Positions 37,350 through 50,808 are shown, counted from the first letter of the stretch. The stretch is DNA of 64,000 nt from Zhengitettix transpicula (GCA_037074705.1 CM073596.1:56758001-56822000); one strand, 5' to 3'. Program-made: numbers and translations. Notes: generated by a model not told the origin, from the sequence alone.

Positions 37350-38100
37350 GTAAGTCAATGATCAATTGATTATAGTTAATGTGTTACAAGGTGTTTTGCG
37401 AATAAAAAATAGGGGTACTTTATCAACATTGTTCACAATCTTCCTTGCATTATAACTAATCAGAAAAATAATATATTTTTTTACTGAAGAAATACTAAAA
37501 GTGCAAATATATATTATTGTGGCTTGTGTGGTGTTATTTTCATCATAGCAACAATTCAGACAAAAAAGGTTAATATAAGTACCACACAACGTTTCTGGGA
37601 TAACTTCTTCCTTTCATCAAGTGCTAAGAATTGCCTAGAGAAACATAACTGCACTTGTCAGTTGAAAACACTCAACAGCTTTTGAGTGTTGTCAACTGAC
37701 CAGTGCAGTTGTGTTTCTCTAGGCTCTTCTTAGCACCTGATGAAAGGACCCCAGAAACGTGTGGTATTTATATTACCCCTTTTAGTCTGAATTGGCTATC
37801 TTTCTTATTCATTATTTTCAATCAGACATAATTTTTTTCATTTTAACATATAGATGATCCCTTTGCTATTAAATCTTAATTTGTACAAATTTAATTTTTT
37901 ATAAGTAAGTATAATCATTTCATAAAATAAGTAGTCTATTACACACTTTTCTTTTGCAGTGTCAATCCATAAAAGCTTACATCGCCATGAAGAAATACAT
38001 AATTACATCCCAAAGTATAAATACTATGTACGAAGTACTTAATCTACAAAGTTATAAAAGCCAATAAATATGTACAAAATTATAGTTTCAAATAAATAAT
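37350..38100 (+). other. LIG1: LIG1 3' UTR with a probable intron at 37350-37960
   Basis: A strong donor (GTAAGT, 37350) directly follows the TAG stop codon. A strong acceptor (TTTTCTTTTGCAG) ends at about 37960. The inferred non-coding last exon (37961 to about 38100) contains AATAAA at 38063-38068 and 38091-38096. A junction this close to the stop would not normally trigger nonsense-mediated decay. Alternatively the transcript is unspliced here. Confidence 0.5.
37545..37850. mobile_element. Near full-length foldback family E element in the LIG1 3' UTR intron
   Basis: A large imperfect palindrome centred near 37675. Left and right arms both carry ACACTCAA/TTGAGTGT at the centre, CAACTGACCAGTGCAGTTGT, CTTAGCACCTGATGAAAGG and CCAGAAACG, mirrored outwards to TCAGACAAAA..GGTAATATAA. 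The right end continues to GGCTATCTTTCTTATTCATT and ATTTTCAATCAGACATAA. No coding capacity. Confidence 0.75.
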
Positions 38101-40269
38101 GTTTTAACTCTTAGATTGTAATTATTAATTTATTGAGTGTTATATAAAGTTCAATGACAATTGTGAATTTTATTCGTGTTTAATTTAGAGAAGTACGTGA
38201 AAGCAGATCAATTGAATGTGAGAATTTTGACCAAGTTATTGAGAGGTTGTTGTTTGTACAGTAACAACATTAAGTAAGTCTTGGATTACATGACTTAATG
38301 TGTTTTTCATTGCTGTTTTATTTAACCTACTACTCCAAACCACTTAACTGAAGTCAATTTAAGTATCCTACTAATTTGAGAACTTTTTAAATTATTCTTT
38401 ACACATTTTTATGTTATCAAGTAAGCAACAGGTCTCTACGTCAGGAAAGCATAAACAATTAATTCTCATAAACAGAATAAAGCTTGTGTTTTTTATTTTA
38501 ATGTGACTATAGAAAAATGAAGATTTGGCTAGTAAGCAGCTGTCCATTTCCTTGAACGGGTAATAAGCCTATTTTGTTTAAAAGTTTAACTGGCAATATG
38601 ACTTTAATTTTTCCGAGCCATTCAGATGGACCTCATTATTTAATGTTTTATTTAAAGGTATATATCAAAAGTTAACGGCCAGTGAACTTATAAATCGGGT
38701 GCTCCAGATTACAAGAAATATTTAGGTGTAATTATGGGGATAAAGATTACATCATATAACAAAAGTTATTTGAGCTATCTAAAACTCAGAAAAGTCTTAT
38801 AGGAACTTACGCGAACCTTTCTACCGTATTTGAATCTACGCTGCTTAAATCAAATGCATCCCACTTTGTTTTTAAACTAATCTCAATCGTCGTCATTGTT
38901 TACATCAAAGATATATAAACAACATTTTGTAAAGAAACGAGAATTCAAAATGTAATCTAATTAGACGGTGAATCTTAAGATATGTATAATATTAATCAAA
39001 TGTATTAAATTAATGCAGTAGTTAGGGAAAGTCACAAATGACTAATATGTTGACGCGACAAAAATCAATAATTGTAATAGTAAAAAAGATTTTAAAATAA
39101 TAGGAATTTAGCACATGACATACCTTAGTTAAAACATATTAAATAATTTTTTAAAAAAAATTGTTAATCGTGTACTGTTTCAAGCTGAAGCCAGCTTGAA
39201 ACAGGTTATATGAAATATAACTTAATACAAATACATTTAATTTATTTTGGCCTTTCATGGCGGTAATATAATTTTTAAATGAGAAAAAATTCGTTTATAA
39301 AGTAAAATGTTTACTATTATTGTCTTTCTGTACGATAGATAACGTTAACTTAAGGTAGGCCAGTGCCTGACTTTACAACTAGACACGCAGCTGTATACAC
39401 CATTCGGTCAAGTTAGACAAAGGGCTATAAACCCCATCTGCTGTCAAATGACAGAAAAAAAACCAAAATATTCCATAATTACAGTTTTTAATACATTTAA
39501 TACGCTAATAATGTAATAATTTCCAGATTTATAAATTCATTTTACTATTTTTTTAATTAATGAGAAAAATAAAATTGAAACAGATAAATAGCCAGATGAA
39601 AAATTGAAATCGTCGTCATTAAGTCTTATCAGAAATTGAGCTTGCTTATAAAATTTTAGATAAAGTATCTATTATGTCGTTCATTTATAAGTAAATTTTC
39701 AAATATCGAAACGCCGTCTAGAAGGCGTTGTGTGTTTTGTCAGCCATATTGTTCTGTGATGTCTAAATCGGAATACAGTCAAATAGTATAATCTTTGAAG
39801 TTTGAAAAGGCGCACATTCGGCAGTAGGTAACTCAGTTCCAATTATTTGCGGCACTTAGCGTTAAGTGATACAATATAAAGTTTCATTCTTCTCACGGTT
39901 ATATTTGTTTAAATGTATTCAGATTGTTACGATCCTACATCTTCAGTCATTTGACGGTTGATGACACTTAACATAAAATCCGGCAACAATCTACATTAGT
40001 ATACCAGTATTTTACAAATCTTCGAACAATTAGAATACTCTCAAAGTAAGCTCAAATGTAAACTATGTTCTTTTTAATTCGCAATAGCGTGGTTTTTGCC
40101 GGTTTGTGGTAACTGATATTCTCTTAAATGAAAATTATCGAAATTTGGAGAAGAAACACGAAAGGCAGTGAATGTGTATTTAATAATTAATTGAATAGCA
40201 TTTCTTTGTGCGTTTATAAATACACGTTTAAATTAATTTGAATTCATAAGATTGTAACTTGAATTTCAG
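38101..40269. other. LIG1-UBC9 intergenic region with presumed UBC9 promoter
   Basis: AT-rich, without coding signal. The UBC9 5' UTR appears to begin downstream of an acceptor TGAATTTCAG at 40260-40269, so an untranslated first exon probably lies upstream, perhaps near 39700-39900. A small inverted repeat ACGCCGTCTAGAAGGCGT lies around 39711. Confidence 0.35.
39175..39204. other. Perfect hairpin, 13-bp stem
   Basis: CTGTTTCAAGCTG and CAGCTTGAAACAG are separated by AAGC. An isolated perfect stem in AT-rich sequence; function unknown. Confidence 0.6.
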
Positions 40270-40286
40270 GTAATTGGTGAACGATC
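40270..40286 (+). promoter_or_regulatory. UBC9: UBC9 5' UTR segment before the start codon
   Basis: Seventeen bases lie between a good acceptor (TTTCAG at 40264-40269) and ATG at 40287. The acceptor implies an upstream non-coding exon, which was not located. Confidence 0.45.
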
Positions 40287-41660
<1,374 letters not shown>

Positions 41661-41865
41661 TATGATGTGTATGTGTTGGTGAAAGACTGACTGATTCAAT
41701 GTTACATCTAACTTGTGAATAGTGTAATTAAATATTGTTTCATTTTATGTTTAATTCTTATTTTGAAGTGTAAAGACGTCTTACTCCTTTCCATCTTTAT
41801 CTTTTTAGGAGTACATTTTTGAAGTATTACATGTAATTGTATGTGGTTGTATCCTTATGATATTC

Positions 41866-41871
41866 AATAAA
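41866..41871 (+). other. UBC9: Likely UBC9 polyadenylation signal
   Basis: AATAAA about 205 bases after the stop codon. A second candidate, ATAATAAAGT, lies near 42210. Confidence 0.5.
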
Positions 41872-43335
41872 AATGAAAATAGTTTTAGAAATTAGCTGAA
41901 AAAGCTTCATCTGATACATGTGACACTTAATTGTATTGTAACTTTTGTTATAAATTTTGTATTCTAAGCCAGGAGGAAGGAATCAGTTGATTTAGTTTTT
42001 CTAATTTTATGACCTTTGTTCACAGTTTTCCAAATATTTGTATTTCATTTTTCTAATCACATTACTGTTGTAATAATGGAAATAGAATTGTTTTATAAAT
42101 TCACAAACTTTAATAGAGTTGCTTGAGCAGAAATCTTGTAAGTGCAGGATAAAAGCTAGATAGTTTTCTGGAAACGTCTGAATTACAATTTTCCATCTGA
42201 GAATCTCTATAATAAAGTATTAAATTGATACTCTGTTCGTAATTAAATATTTTATTTATTACATTGTACTTTTTTGGTTTGGTTCCTAGTTTTAGAATGT
42301 TTCTTTGTATACTTGTAAGTTATATTATGAATTTGAATATTATAATAGTGTACCCTTACTAGTGAAAGGTACATGATGTCTTAAATATTCTTTCATCAGA
42401 ACTTTGTTATATTCAGTTAGGATTTGAATTTCCTTTTTTTTTGGGGGGGGGGGGGGTTAAAAATGCTATTTTTCTAAACTATTGTTTGGGTAAGGAAAAA
42501 CTATTCCAGTTTACATTTTGTAAAGCTCATTGTAGTTACTGATTGACATAAAGCAAATACAAAAGTTTATGTAACTCAGATAATTACAGAATTATTGTTA
42601 CAACTGGGTACTTGTTTGTTACTCAGTTTAAGGACTTTATATATTTATGTACAAGTACTTGTGTTGATAAAAATCTGAAGCTGAATTTATTTTATTTTCA
42701 AAATTTATAGTAATATTGTTTAAAATGCTACTTCAATAAATGTTTAAACAGTTCTAAGAAGGTTCACATTACTTTAATAATATAAGTTACATGGTCATGG
42801 AAGCAAGTTTTTTTTGCTGATAATTGAAATTGATATCTGGAAAAACTGATAGTACTGGAAATAACAAAAGAATTAATTGTCATTACCATGGCAATTTCCT
42901 TTAGAGAATTTTAGCAGTTTCTGCATGTGCTTAATTTTTTTCCCATTAGCAATATTGGTGTACATATTGCCCAATCCATATGGAAATATAAACGCGTTTA
43001 TATTCGAGTAAGAATTCCTCCATTTCAATTGGAATAAATATATGGTAAGATATGCCATGTTCAGAAGTGTTAAACTTTGAAATGCTACATTGAAAGGAAC
43101 TGGGGGGGGGGGAGGGTCAATAATAAAAAATAAACATCAATAGCTCGACGGGGGAGCTACGTGATGAAGAGAGTTTCTAAAGAGTAAATGTGTGTGCTCG
43201 TTAATGGATGGATGAAAAACTTGATTCGCAGCTTTTAGTTGAGTAAATTGTAATATTTATAACTGTTACAAAGTGTTTTGTACATGACTATAGTTTATAC
43301 TACTTTATACGTATTTATGAGGAACACTTACGACC
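41872..43335. other. Downstream of UBC9, no gene supported
   Basis: AT-rich sequence with homopolymer tracts: a 14-G run (42443-42456) and a G-rich run near 43102-43113. No splice-bounded frame. Confidence 0.3.
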
Positions 43336-43441
43336 TTGGAGCGTGGCTCAGTCGGTTAAGTTCCGAGACTGCCGTGATGAGTAACCAGAGTTTGTGTCCG
43401 GGACTCTGAATGTTTAGTGATCGAATCCTGTTCTGAGCAGT
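43336..43441 (+). repeat. tRNA-derived (SINE-head-like) sequence
   Basis: GGAGCGTGGCTCAGTCGGTTAAG contains a good RNA polymerase III A box (TGGCTCAGTCGG). GATCGAATCC about 65 bases later resembles a B box. The spacing is longer than in a normal tRNA and no canonical cloverleaf could be drawn, so a tRNA-derived SINE head or tRNA pseudogene is more likely than a working tRNA gene. No poly(A) tail was seen. Confidence 0.4.
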
Positions 43442-44371
43442 TAATTTTTATTAATATTTTTTCCTTTAACATATATTACTAAACGAATGCAATCATTTTT
43501 TTATATTTTGTTATATAATTTTTTTCAGCACGTGGTTCATCCGGTTCACTATATTATATATATATATTCCTGACAAATTTATCATGCTTATAATTTATAT
43601 AAATATAGTGAATTTGCGTGTTTCGTTATTAGAAGGAAAATGTTTCCCACTGTTTTCGTGTATCACAACAGGGTAAACCATAGACTCAAGATGTTAATAA
43701 ATGCTTAAGGGAAGAACTTATAAGAGGAATTGAAAAAAAACTATTTATATATTTTTGACTCAGATTGTAACACATACTTTATATAGTTTTTCCAATATCT
43801 TTATGACCGTTTTGCAGTTCCCACGGCGTGATTTAAACCGTACAAACTATAAAAGAAATTTGAAGCTAATCATTGAACCACAAGCACATATTTTCCCAGT
43901 GGAAGAAAAAGAGAAGACGGAAACGAAGTGCGAGTGAGAATATTACACTTGCGAGACATGCGCCTCCTCGTCCACTCCACAAGGTGGTTAAGGTGAAACA
44001 GGGATACAATTAGCCAATTAATAATTTTCCAAAATATTTAATGAGGAAATTGCCATAATAATCTGTACAAAAAATTAGTTTTATTAATTGAAAAATTATT
44101 TTCAATTAAACAAGAATCTCCTATATAAAAATATTGTACAATTATATAATTGGATATTGAAAATCAATGTTACCAAATATTTTTGTTCAATTGAAAAAAT
44201 AATTTCAATAAAATATGTACAGGTAATTATGGCAATGTTGCTGAAAACTCCATAATTTCAAAATGAGATATTTTAGGGACTTACACAAAAATCACAGAGG
44301 GTGGAATACGTCCCACATGTGTGTCATATTAAATTTAAAATTTTTTGAAATATAGAATTAATTTAACGTAC
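43442..44371. other. AT-rich DNA, no gene supported
   Basis: Contains a TA-rich stretch (about 43550-43568) and a 60-codon frame (43755-43937) without recognisable domain. Confidence 0.3.
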
Positions 44372-44596
44372 CAGCCCTGGTTTATCAGTAAAAATTAAAC
44401 ACGTGTACTAAACTTTTCGACAAGTATAGAACATAATGAGAAATCATTTAATTATTGTTCGTATGTGAGATTAAATAACTGTAACTATATATTGCGTATT
44501 TTCATTTTAGGTCACACTCGTAATTTTTTTTAAAGAAATTGATCAAGGAGTTGAGAAAAAAATTAGTAAAAATATTGGACTGATAAACCAGGGCTG
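44372..44596. mobile_element. MITE-like element with 18-bp terminal inverted repeats
   Basis: CAGCCCTGGTTTATCAGT (44372-44389) is mirrored exactly at 44579-44596, with weaker complementarity continuing inward. About 225 bp, non-coding. No clear target-site duplication, so the superfamily is unknown. Confidence 0.55.
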
Positions 44597-45804
44597 AAAG
44601 AATGTTAGAAAATTAAAAGTCCTATATAAATAATTAAAATATTTAAAGGGTAGAATTCAAATTGAAACATACTAGAGTCAACTGATTGTAATATATTCAA
44701 CTGCCATTTAATTACACAATAGAAATGGTTATCTTCATTTAAACAGTAACGAAGCAAAAACACTTTACCTCACCAGTACATTATATTCTAGTCTAAACAT
44801 CACAATAACATGATTGAGGTGCCAAATTCGTAGAACTACTGATCTAGAAGAGTGAAAGGGAGAATTCAAATTGACTTTTGCAAACGAGGACCTATAACTC
44901 CTTTTTTTTAAAAGTTTTAATTGCTCATATTACATAATGGACACGTGTTTTCTCACATTATAAAGTAACGTTAACGAAACTATAAATCTAAACTGATGAA
45001 TCTTTTTTTTAAAAAACGAAACATTTAGCTAGGCTATTAGCCTGTGTAGTAAATGTATCTGGCTAATTGTGAGCGAGATTGAACTTAGATGTAATACGGT
45101 GAATTTACGAGAAAATTGCGAAGGCGTAGTTCTCAAATTTGCTCCTAGATGTAGCGCCATGCGCCAAATGAAACGTTACGCTCACATTCAGAACAAAGCA
45201 CCCTTTGTTTCATTAACTCCAAATTGAAGAGTTGACATTTTAAGGGCCAAAAAACAAGAAATGTTTAATCGTGCAACTAAGGTAGAATACTTCCTGTCTG
45301 ATAAAGGGATCCTTACGTGACTCACGTATGATCCTTCGAGTCTTCACGATACACGTAATACATAAATATACATTAAATCGCGTTTTGGCCTTATTTCCTC
45401 CTAGACTTTTCCCGATTAGTCCTCTCTAATAGTCTGCCTTTTTTTTTTGGTCAACATCCGTTTTCGCTGCCTGGCCTTCCCTTAACAATACAGTTCTTTC
45501 ATTCTATCTCGAATTCCCTGCTAAGGTTTTTTTCACCTGCAAAGGCTTTACAGAAAACATGTAGCCTTTCTCGTTCCCTTCTTGTCTGTAGAGTATTTAA
45601 TTTTAATTTTACGTTCCCATGCCCAGGTCGTATCTGCACCATTTGTAAGGTTTCTATCCGATTCCCCCCCCCCCCAACATATCGAACGTTATTCCATTAG
45701 TGGGAGTACTTATATTATTGACATTCCTATTAAATAAATAAATAAATAACCGAATTAAGTGTTAAAATAAATATATTTGGAATTTATTTATCACTAAATA
45801 ATAA
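44597..45804. other. Intergenic DNA, no gene supported
   Basis: Contains a short segment (about 45118-45167, including CTCAAATTTG..CCTAGATGTAGCGCCATG) that resembles 46360-46410, marking a diverged dispersed repeat. A C-run lies at about 45664-45675. Confidence 0.3.
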
Positions 45805-45807
45805 TAA

Positions 45808-45965
45808 GACAGATAGCCAAATACAGACAAAAGATGTGATAATATAAATACCACACAACGTTTCTGTAATCCTTGTCCCTTTCTCTGCAGGTGCTAAGAA
45901 GAGCCTAGAGCGACACAACTGCACTGGTCAGTTCACAAAACTTAAAAGCGATCAAAACGCAACGA
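45808..45965. mobile_element. Foldback family E element, left arm only
   Basis: AAGACAGATAGCCAAATACAGAC, then AATATAAATACCACACAACG, then the mirrored hammerhead-like core (minus 45890-45855) and GGTGCTAAGAAGAGCCTAGAG..CACAACTGCACTGGTCAGTT match the other copies. It breaks off before a right arm. Confidence 0.6.
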
Positions 45966-46002
45966 CAATGGGAAAGCAGATAATAAGGGATCATAGCAAT
46001 TA

Positions 46003-46175
46003 ATGAATAATAAAGATAGCCAATTTCAGACAAACAACGTTTCTGGGATCCTTGTGCCTTTCTGCAGGTGCTAAGGAGAGCCTAGAGAGACACAACTGCA
46101 CTGGTCAGTTGACAACACAAAAGCTCTTCTTAGCACCTGACGGAAAGAACAAGATCCCAGAAACGTTGTGTGAAA
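46003..46175. mobile_element. Foldback family E element with both inner arms
   Basis: The left arm (GATAGCCAATTTCAGACAAA, ACAACGTTTCTGGGATCC, CTGCAGGTGCTAAGGAGAG) is mirrored by CTCTTCTTAGCACCTGACGG and GATCCCAGAAACGTTGTGTG. The outermost right end is missing. It lies 38 bp after the previous partial copy. Confidence 0.65.
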
Positions 46176-47311
46176 CACGAATGTCGTTTGCCTTAAATTT
46201 GAGTAACAGACTTTTTCTAGTATAATTGAATTTTCCCTTCATTAATAAAAACTTTGAGAGTATCATACAGATTTATAAACGTTCAAACCCCGTCGAGTAC
46301 AAAATTCACCATTAAAGTTGTGCGGTATTGTCTACATACGGACCTTGTAGGAGTTTTGCGGCCGCTGTAGTGCTCAAATTAGCCACCAGATGTAGCACCA
46401 TGACGCGAAAACTTGCATATACGTATTTAATCAACAATTGCCATTAATCACAATTTCGTTCGTGATTAAAGGGAAACGTGATCAGGAAATTTAAATCACA
46501 CATTTATAATAGCGACATTTCCCCTGTTTCAAGGCTGACGACGTTTCCCGATTCATAATAATGTTAACGGACATTTCACGGTAACTTACTACTTCAGTAA
46601 TGTTCTTATTTTGTTAAACGCTATTTGTTCGTCTGAAAAATTTAAATCATTAACTATATTTTCACGTAAAGAAAAATGTTAAGTCTTTTCACCTGATGGT
46701 TTGTAAAATTTTACAGAAAAATCCCTGAAAGCTTGGTTTTATACATTTTTAATAGTATCTTTCCCCCAAGAATCTATTAAATGTTTGAGGACACAGTAAA
46801 ATTAAATTTTGTATTAGTCATTATATGTGTAGTAGGCTATTTAATTTGATGAAGTCGTAATAATGGAGTATATAATAAATATACACGTAAAAATGATTCT
46901 AAATGGAAAATATTACTTAATTTTAGCAGCTCATTTTAACGGGAGAATCCCAAACATTTTATGTTTAATGTGGTGAAAAGCGCTGTTGTGTAAATGTCAA
47001 CTGTAATGTAAACGTAAATTAAAGTAGGGTTTTGTAAAAAAAAATTCAAATAAAGCACGGAAAGTAGCTAAGGTTGAACGTACTTACAAAACTTAATTAA
47101 ATTAAAATGGAGTGCATTCAAAATAAAAGGCGATTTACTTGTATTGTTTATCTACATTTCTGCTAAATATATTTCTAACGTAATCAATTTTTTTCTCTCC
47201 TCTTCATAAATTCCAACAATATATTGTAATGCCAATTAATTAACACATTAATTGAAAATATAAATTGTTTGAGAAATCTATTCTTGACGGCGGTACAGAA
47301 CACAGCAACAA
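46176..47311. other. AT-rich DNA, no gene supported
   Basis: Holds the second copy of the diverged GCTCAAATT..GATGTAGC.CCATG repeat (about 46360-46410). Otherwise low-complexity sequence without coding signal. Confidence 0.3.
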
Positions 47312-48165
47312 TGTAGCCAGGTATTGTTTCCTTTGTCGGAAGAGGCGAGGCGCGCTAAAAAATTGCGAGACGGTAGTTCAGTTGGCTGGAAGGTTTGGTC
47401 AAGTACAGGTCGCATTAAAATATTGAGGAGAGAGAGTTCACGTTACGGTAGAGTGGAGTTCACATTAAGATACGGTAGAGTTGAGTCCTCAGCGATCGGG
47501 TGGTCGTGAAAGAACTTTTGGTACTTGGAGATTGAAACACGTACCGAGAGACGAGGACGAAAGCGAAAGGTGAGAGCGAGAATCGAAACGAGTTTGCAGG
47601 AAAGCATAGATAAAACATTCACACACGCAGAACTATAAAACCTGCTAAGCACAGACAGTTTTGGTGAACATAGCCAGGCAGAGAAGTAGCAGGAGTCAAC
47701 CGAGTGACAGAGAGACGAAGAGGAGGTTCCTGGTTTTGATCTAAAAATATTAATTTTAGAATCAGTGAGTTTTAGTAGAAGCTGTGCAAAAAACCCGTCA
47801 TAGTGCTTCGTAAGTCAAAAGTATGAGTACCAACATAAAACAATTAATTATGTAAACCGGATTAAAAGATAGTCGTCAGATTTCGTTCTCTTCCTTTGAT
47901 AAAATTTGTTAAGTAGAATCCATCTTTTTAGTTTAATTGTGTCGACAAGTAAATTTCGTCTTTGTTAATTGACGAGTAAATCTTTTCATTGAAATTTGTG
48001 TTGATAAGATTTCTAAATAAATGATTAGCCATTATCAAACCCAGTAGAGACCCTGAGATAAATTCTATTTGTAATTATTTGTGTTTTTGCTAAAATAAAT
48101 TTGTTTGTTTGTAAAGTTGAAAATAATTTTATTTATTAATCGCCACCCGTTTAATTATGACAATA
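47312..48165 (+). mobile_element. Possible solo LTR or LTR-like block
   Basis: The block begins TGTAGCCAGG and ends TTATGACA (TG...CA). It contains a TATAAAA box (47634-47640) in a GC- and AG-rich upstream part and AATAAA signals (for example about 48016) in an AT-rich downstream part, the order expected for U3-R-U5. No second LTR, gag/pol frame or clear target-site duplication was found. Alternatively it is a cellular promoter and first exon. The call is tentative. Confidence 0.25.
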
Positions 48166-48210
48166 TTATTAATAAAAAAAACCAAGGCTTTCTAGGTGTA
48201 TTTGTTAGAG

Positions 48211-48378
48211 GCACAAAATGGTGATATTAATTCAATTAGCTAATATGTTGTAGAAAGAGTTGTGGTCATCTTCGCCTAGAAGAAACGTCGCCTATTAACG
48301 GCTATTCTACCAGGACGGAAACCTGATAATTCTTTCTACAATATATTAATTGATTCAATTAATATAAATATTTTGTGC
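48211..48378. repeat. Imperfect inverted repeat, 46-bp arms
   Basis: Left arm 48211-48256 and right arm 48332-48378 both begin (in their own orientation) GCACAAAAT and end TTGTAGAAAG, with ATATTAATT..CAATTA in between. They enclose about 75 bp of GC-richer sequence. It lies immediately downstream of the LTR-like block. Confidence 0.6.
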
Positions 48379-48683
48379 GTCGAGCAGATATTTTAATATT
48401 TCTAAATTTTTACTGCAAATTTATTTGAATGTTTATATTCATAATTTTTTCCCCTTTGGTTTCGTTATCATGCTGTAGATAAGTAATTTGTAAAAAAAAT
48501 CTATTTTCGTGTAATAGGAGAACTTTTACATATTTTAATAATATTAGCTGTATTCTAATATGGGAAATAGATCCACACTTTGTTTTTTATTTTCTCATAA
48601 TTTCATTCACACTCCGTACAACTACGGTACCGTACTAAACGGTCGTCAGTAGAAAATATAGTAATACTTATGATAACAAACCA

Positions 48684-48728
<45 letters not shown>

Positions 48729-50808
48729 CAATTAAATGAGTGTAATACAGACCATAAGGTGAAATACTTTACGAGAATAATTATGGCGAATAAACAAATA
48801 CACATAATATATAATATTACTAATAATTCATCGTATCAATCATGGTTTTAGCAAACTTTATTTTTAAGCAGAAAAATAGTTGGAATTTTCCGTTTTTGAC
48901 TGAAATTTCATGTCTGGTAGTTATATTATCCTTAGAGTACAGGGAGATTCGGAGATAATTAAATCACTGTTCACGAGGCACAATTTGCCGTTTCTTTCGG
49001 TCGTGATATTTATTGAGTGAAGCCGCATTTATATTTCGCAGGCGGTTAAGGGGTTGCTTGTTGACTGACGTGAAGTCAATACGTGGACATATTTCCCGCA
49101 GCAGATCCGCGGCGAAGAAGCTCAGTAACGGACCCCTAAATGGTTTTCCAATGTCCTAACAGATCGTTTTTCTTCGCATCCGCGTCTTTGTGGAAACGCA
49201 AATGTTGCAATATTTCTTCCTACTTCGGTTTCTTCAAAGCCACCGAGGGCAGAAAAACTTCACGTTCGCCAAAGAAAGATAAGGTTTTTTAATTATTTAT
49301 TTTCCGAGAGAAATAAATTGCACAGCGGATTTTATACGAAAAATATTGAAGGAGATTTCGTCAAAAATCGGTAGAATTGTTAAAGTTTATAATTTACCCC
49401 AATTTTTTTAATCAGTCATCAATTTAAATGAAAAAACTAGTTGATCATTTTCAAAACTAATATCAAAGCCCTACATTTTTAAGGTTATGGAACCTTTCAA
49501 CTGGCATCACTTCATATCTCGATACGTATCGAATTTTAAAGTCGATAATTACTAAATTGACACATACGATTTGACACTTATAATTGAAATTGTGATTTTT
49601 TTGCTGTATTGAGTGTTTAAAATTTCGACGTTTCAGATTTTATTTTAATCGCGTGGAAGCAGATGAGATTGTTCTTGTATCTGGACCACAGGTGCGTAGT
49701 CTTTGTTTTTACCAGATTTCCGTAAGAATGTACAATTCCACGAGAAAACAAATAAATTCTGAACAAGTTGAAGGTTTAATATTTAGTCACTTTATTTTTA
49801 TTCTCTGGATTTGCCAGTTGAGTTCAAATCATGAATAGTTTTCGGCCACGGCACCTTCAACTTGACGTCAGTGACGGAAACTCAGTTTGGTGAAGTGCCC
49901 TCATTCTTCCGTAGATGTCGTGACCTTTACTGCGAGAAAGGTTTCTGACAGACCCTTGATGCATATAATCGTTCTGAATCAGAGCTTATAGGGAATATAT
50001 ATTGGAGGAGGTTTGCGAATTAAAGAAACGTTTATGAAACACATTGAAACTTTTACTTGACGATGTTGTCGCCGAAACGGCGCAGAGAAAGTTAAAATTT
50101 TCGTCGGTCGATGCAGGAACGGTTGACGGGAATTGACTGCAGCTTTCACGCTCTCTGCCCTCAGAAACATCAGCGAGGGATTTATGCGAAATAAAATCCG
50201 ACGCCTGAAGGGAAGTTGTAAGAACCCTTAAGCCTCGAAGGCAAAGTTGTTCGCATTGTTGGCGAATCCGCCACTTTCAACCTGCCTCCGAAGCCACGAC
50301 CAGAACTTAGACGGAGTTAATCTTTCTTCCTGTGTTCGATTGATCGAAGGCCCAGCCGTCGCTTTCCTCAAGTTTCCAAGTGGAAAACAAGAAAAGAGTC
50401 GGGGAGGAAAAAAAAAGCCTTGAGAAGTCGGCGATAGGACGACCAATTACAGCAGAACGAACTAAAGAGATACTTTACCAGAAATTTAACGACTGTACTT
50501 CACAACTAAATTTATCTCTACACAACTAAGAAAATTTATATTTATAGTGACAATGATTTACTTACAGCTACAACATAAATTGTAGGTGAACAGGTTTTTA
50601 AGATATCTGGGCACTGCTGTAAATCCATAACAGGTCTCTAGTTTTTATTCATTAAAAACTTCGCGTGATTTTGACTAATGAGTCACCTTCAGTCCATGGA
50701 AGAACACATCATTATACAGAACTGAAAATAACACAAGAATTATAATATAAATTTTAGGAATATGAGGCCTACATATTCAATTTTCATAATAAAATTGATA
50801 TTTTGTAA
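48379..50808. other. Intergenic DNA with GC-richer islands
   Basis: A (TA)n run lies at about 48686-48724. Islands of higher GC content at about 48950-49290 and 49840-50430 lack convincing coding frames (the frames at 49979-50170 and 50228-50446 have no recognised domain). They could be regulatory or old exons. Confidence 0.3.

Noticed and set aside
43352..43430. Functional tRNA gene
   Set aside because: No cloverleaf with proper acceptor and anticodon arms could be drawn; the A-B box distance is too long.
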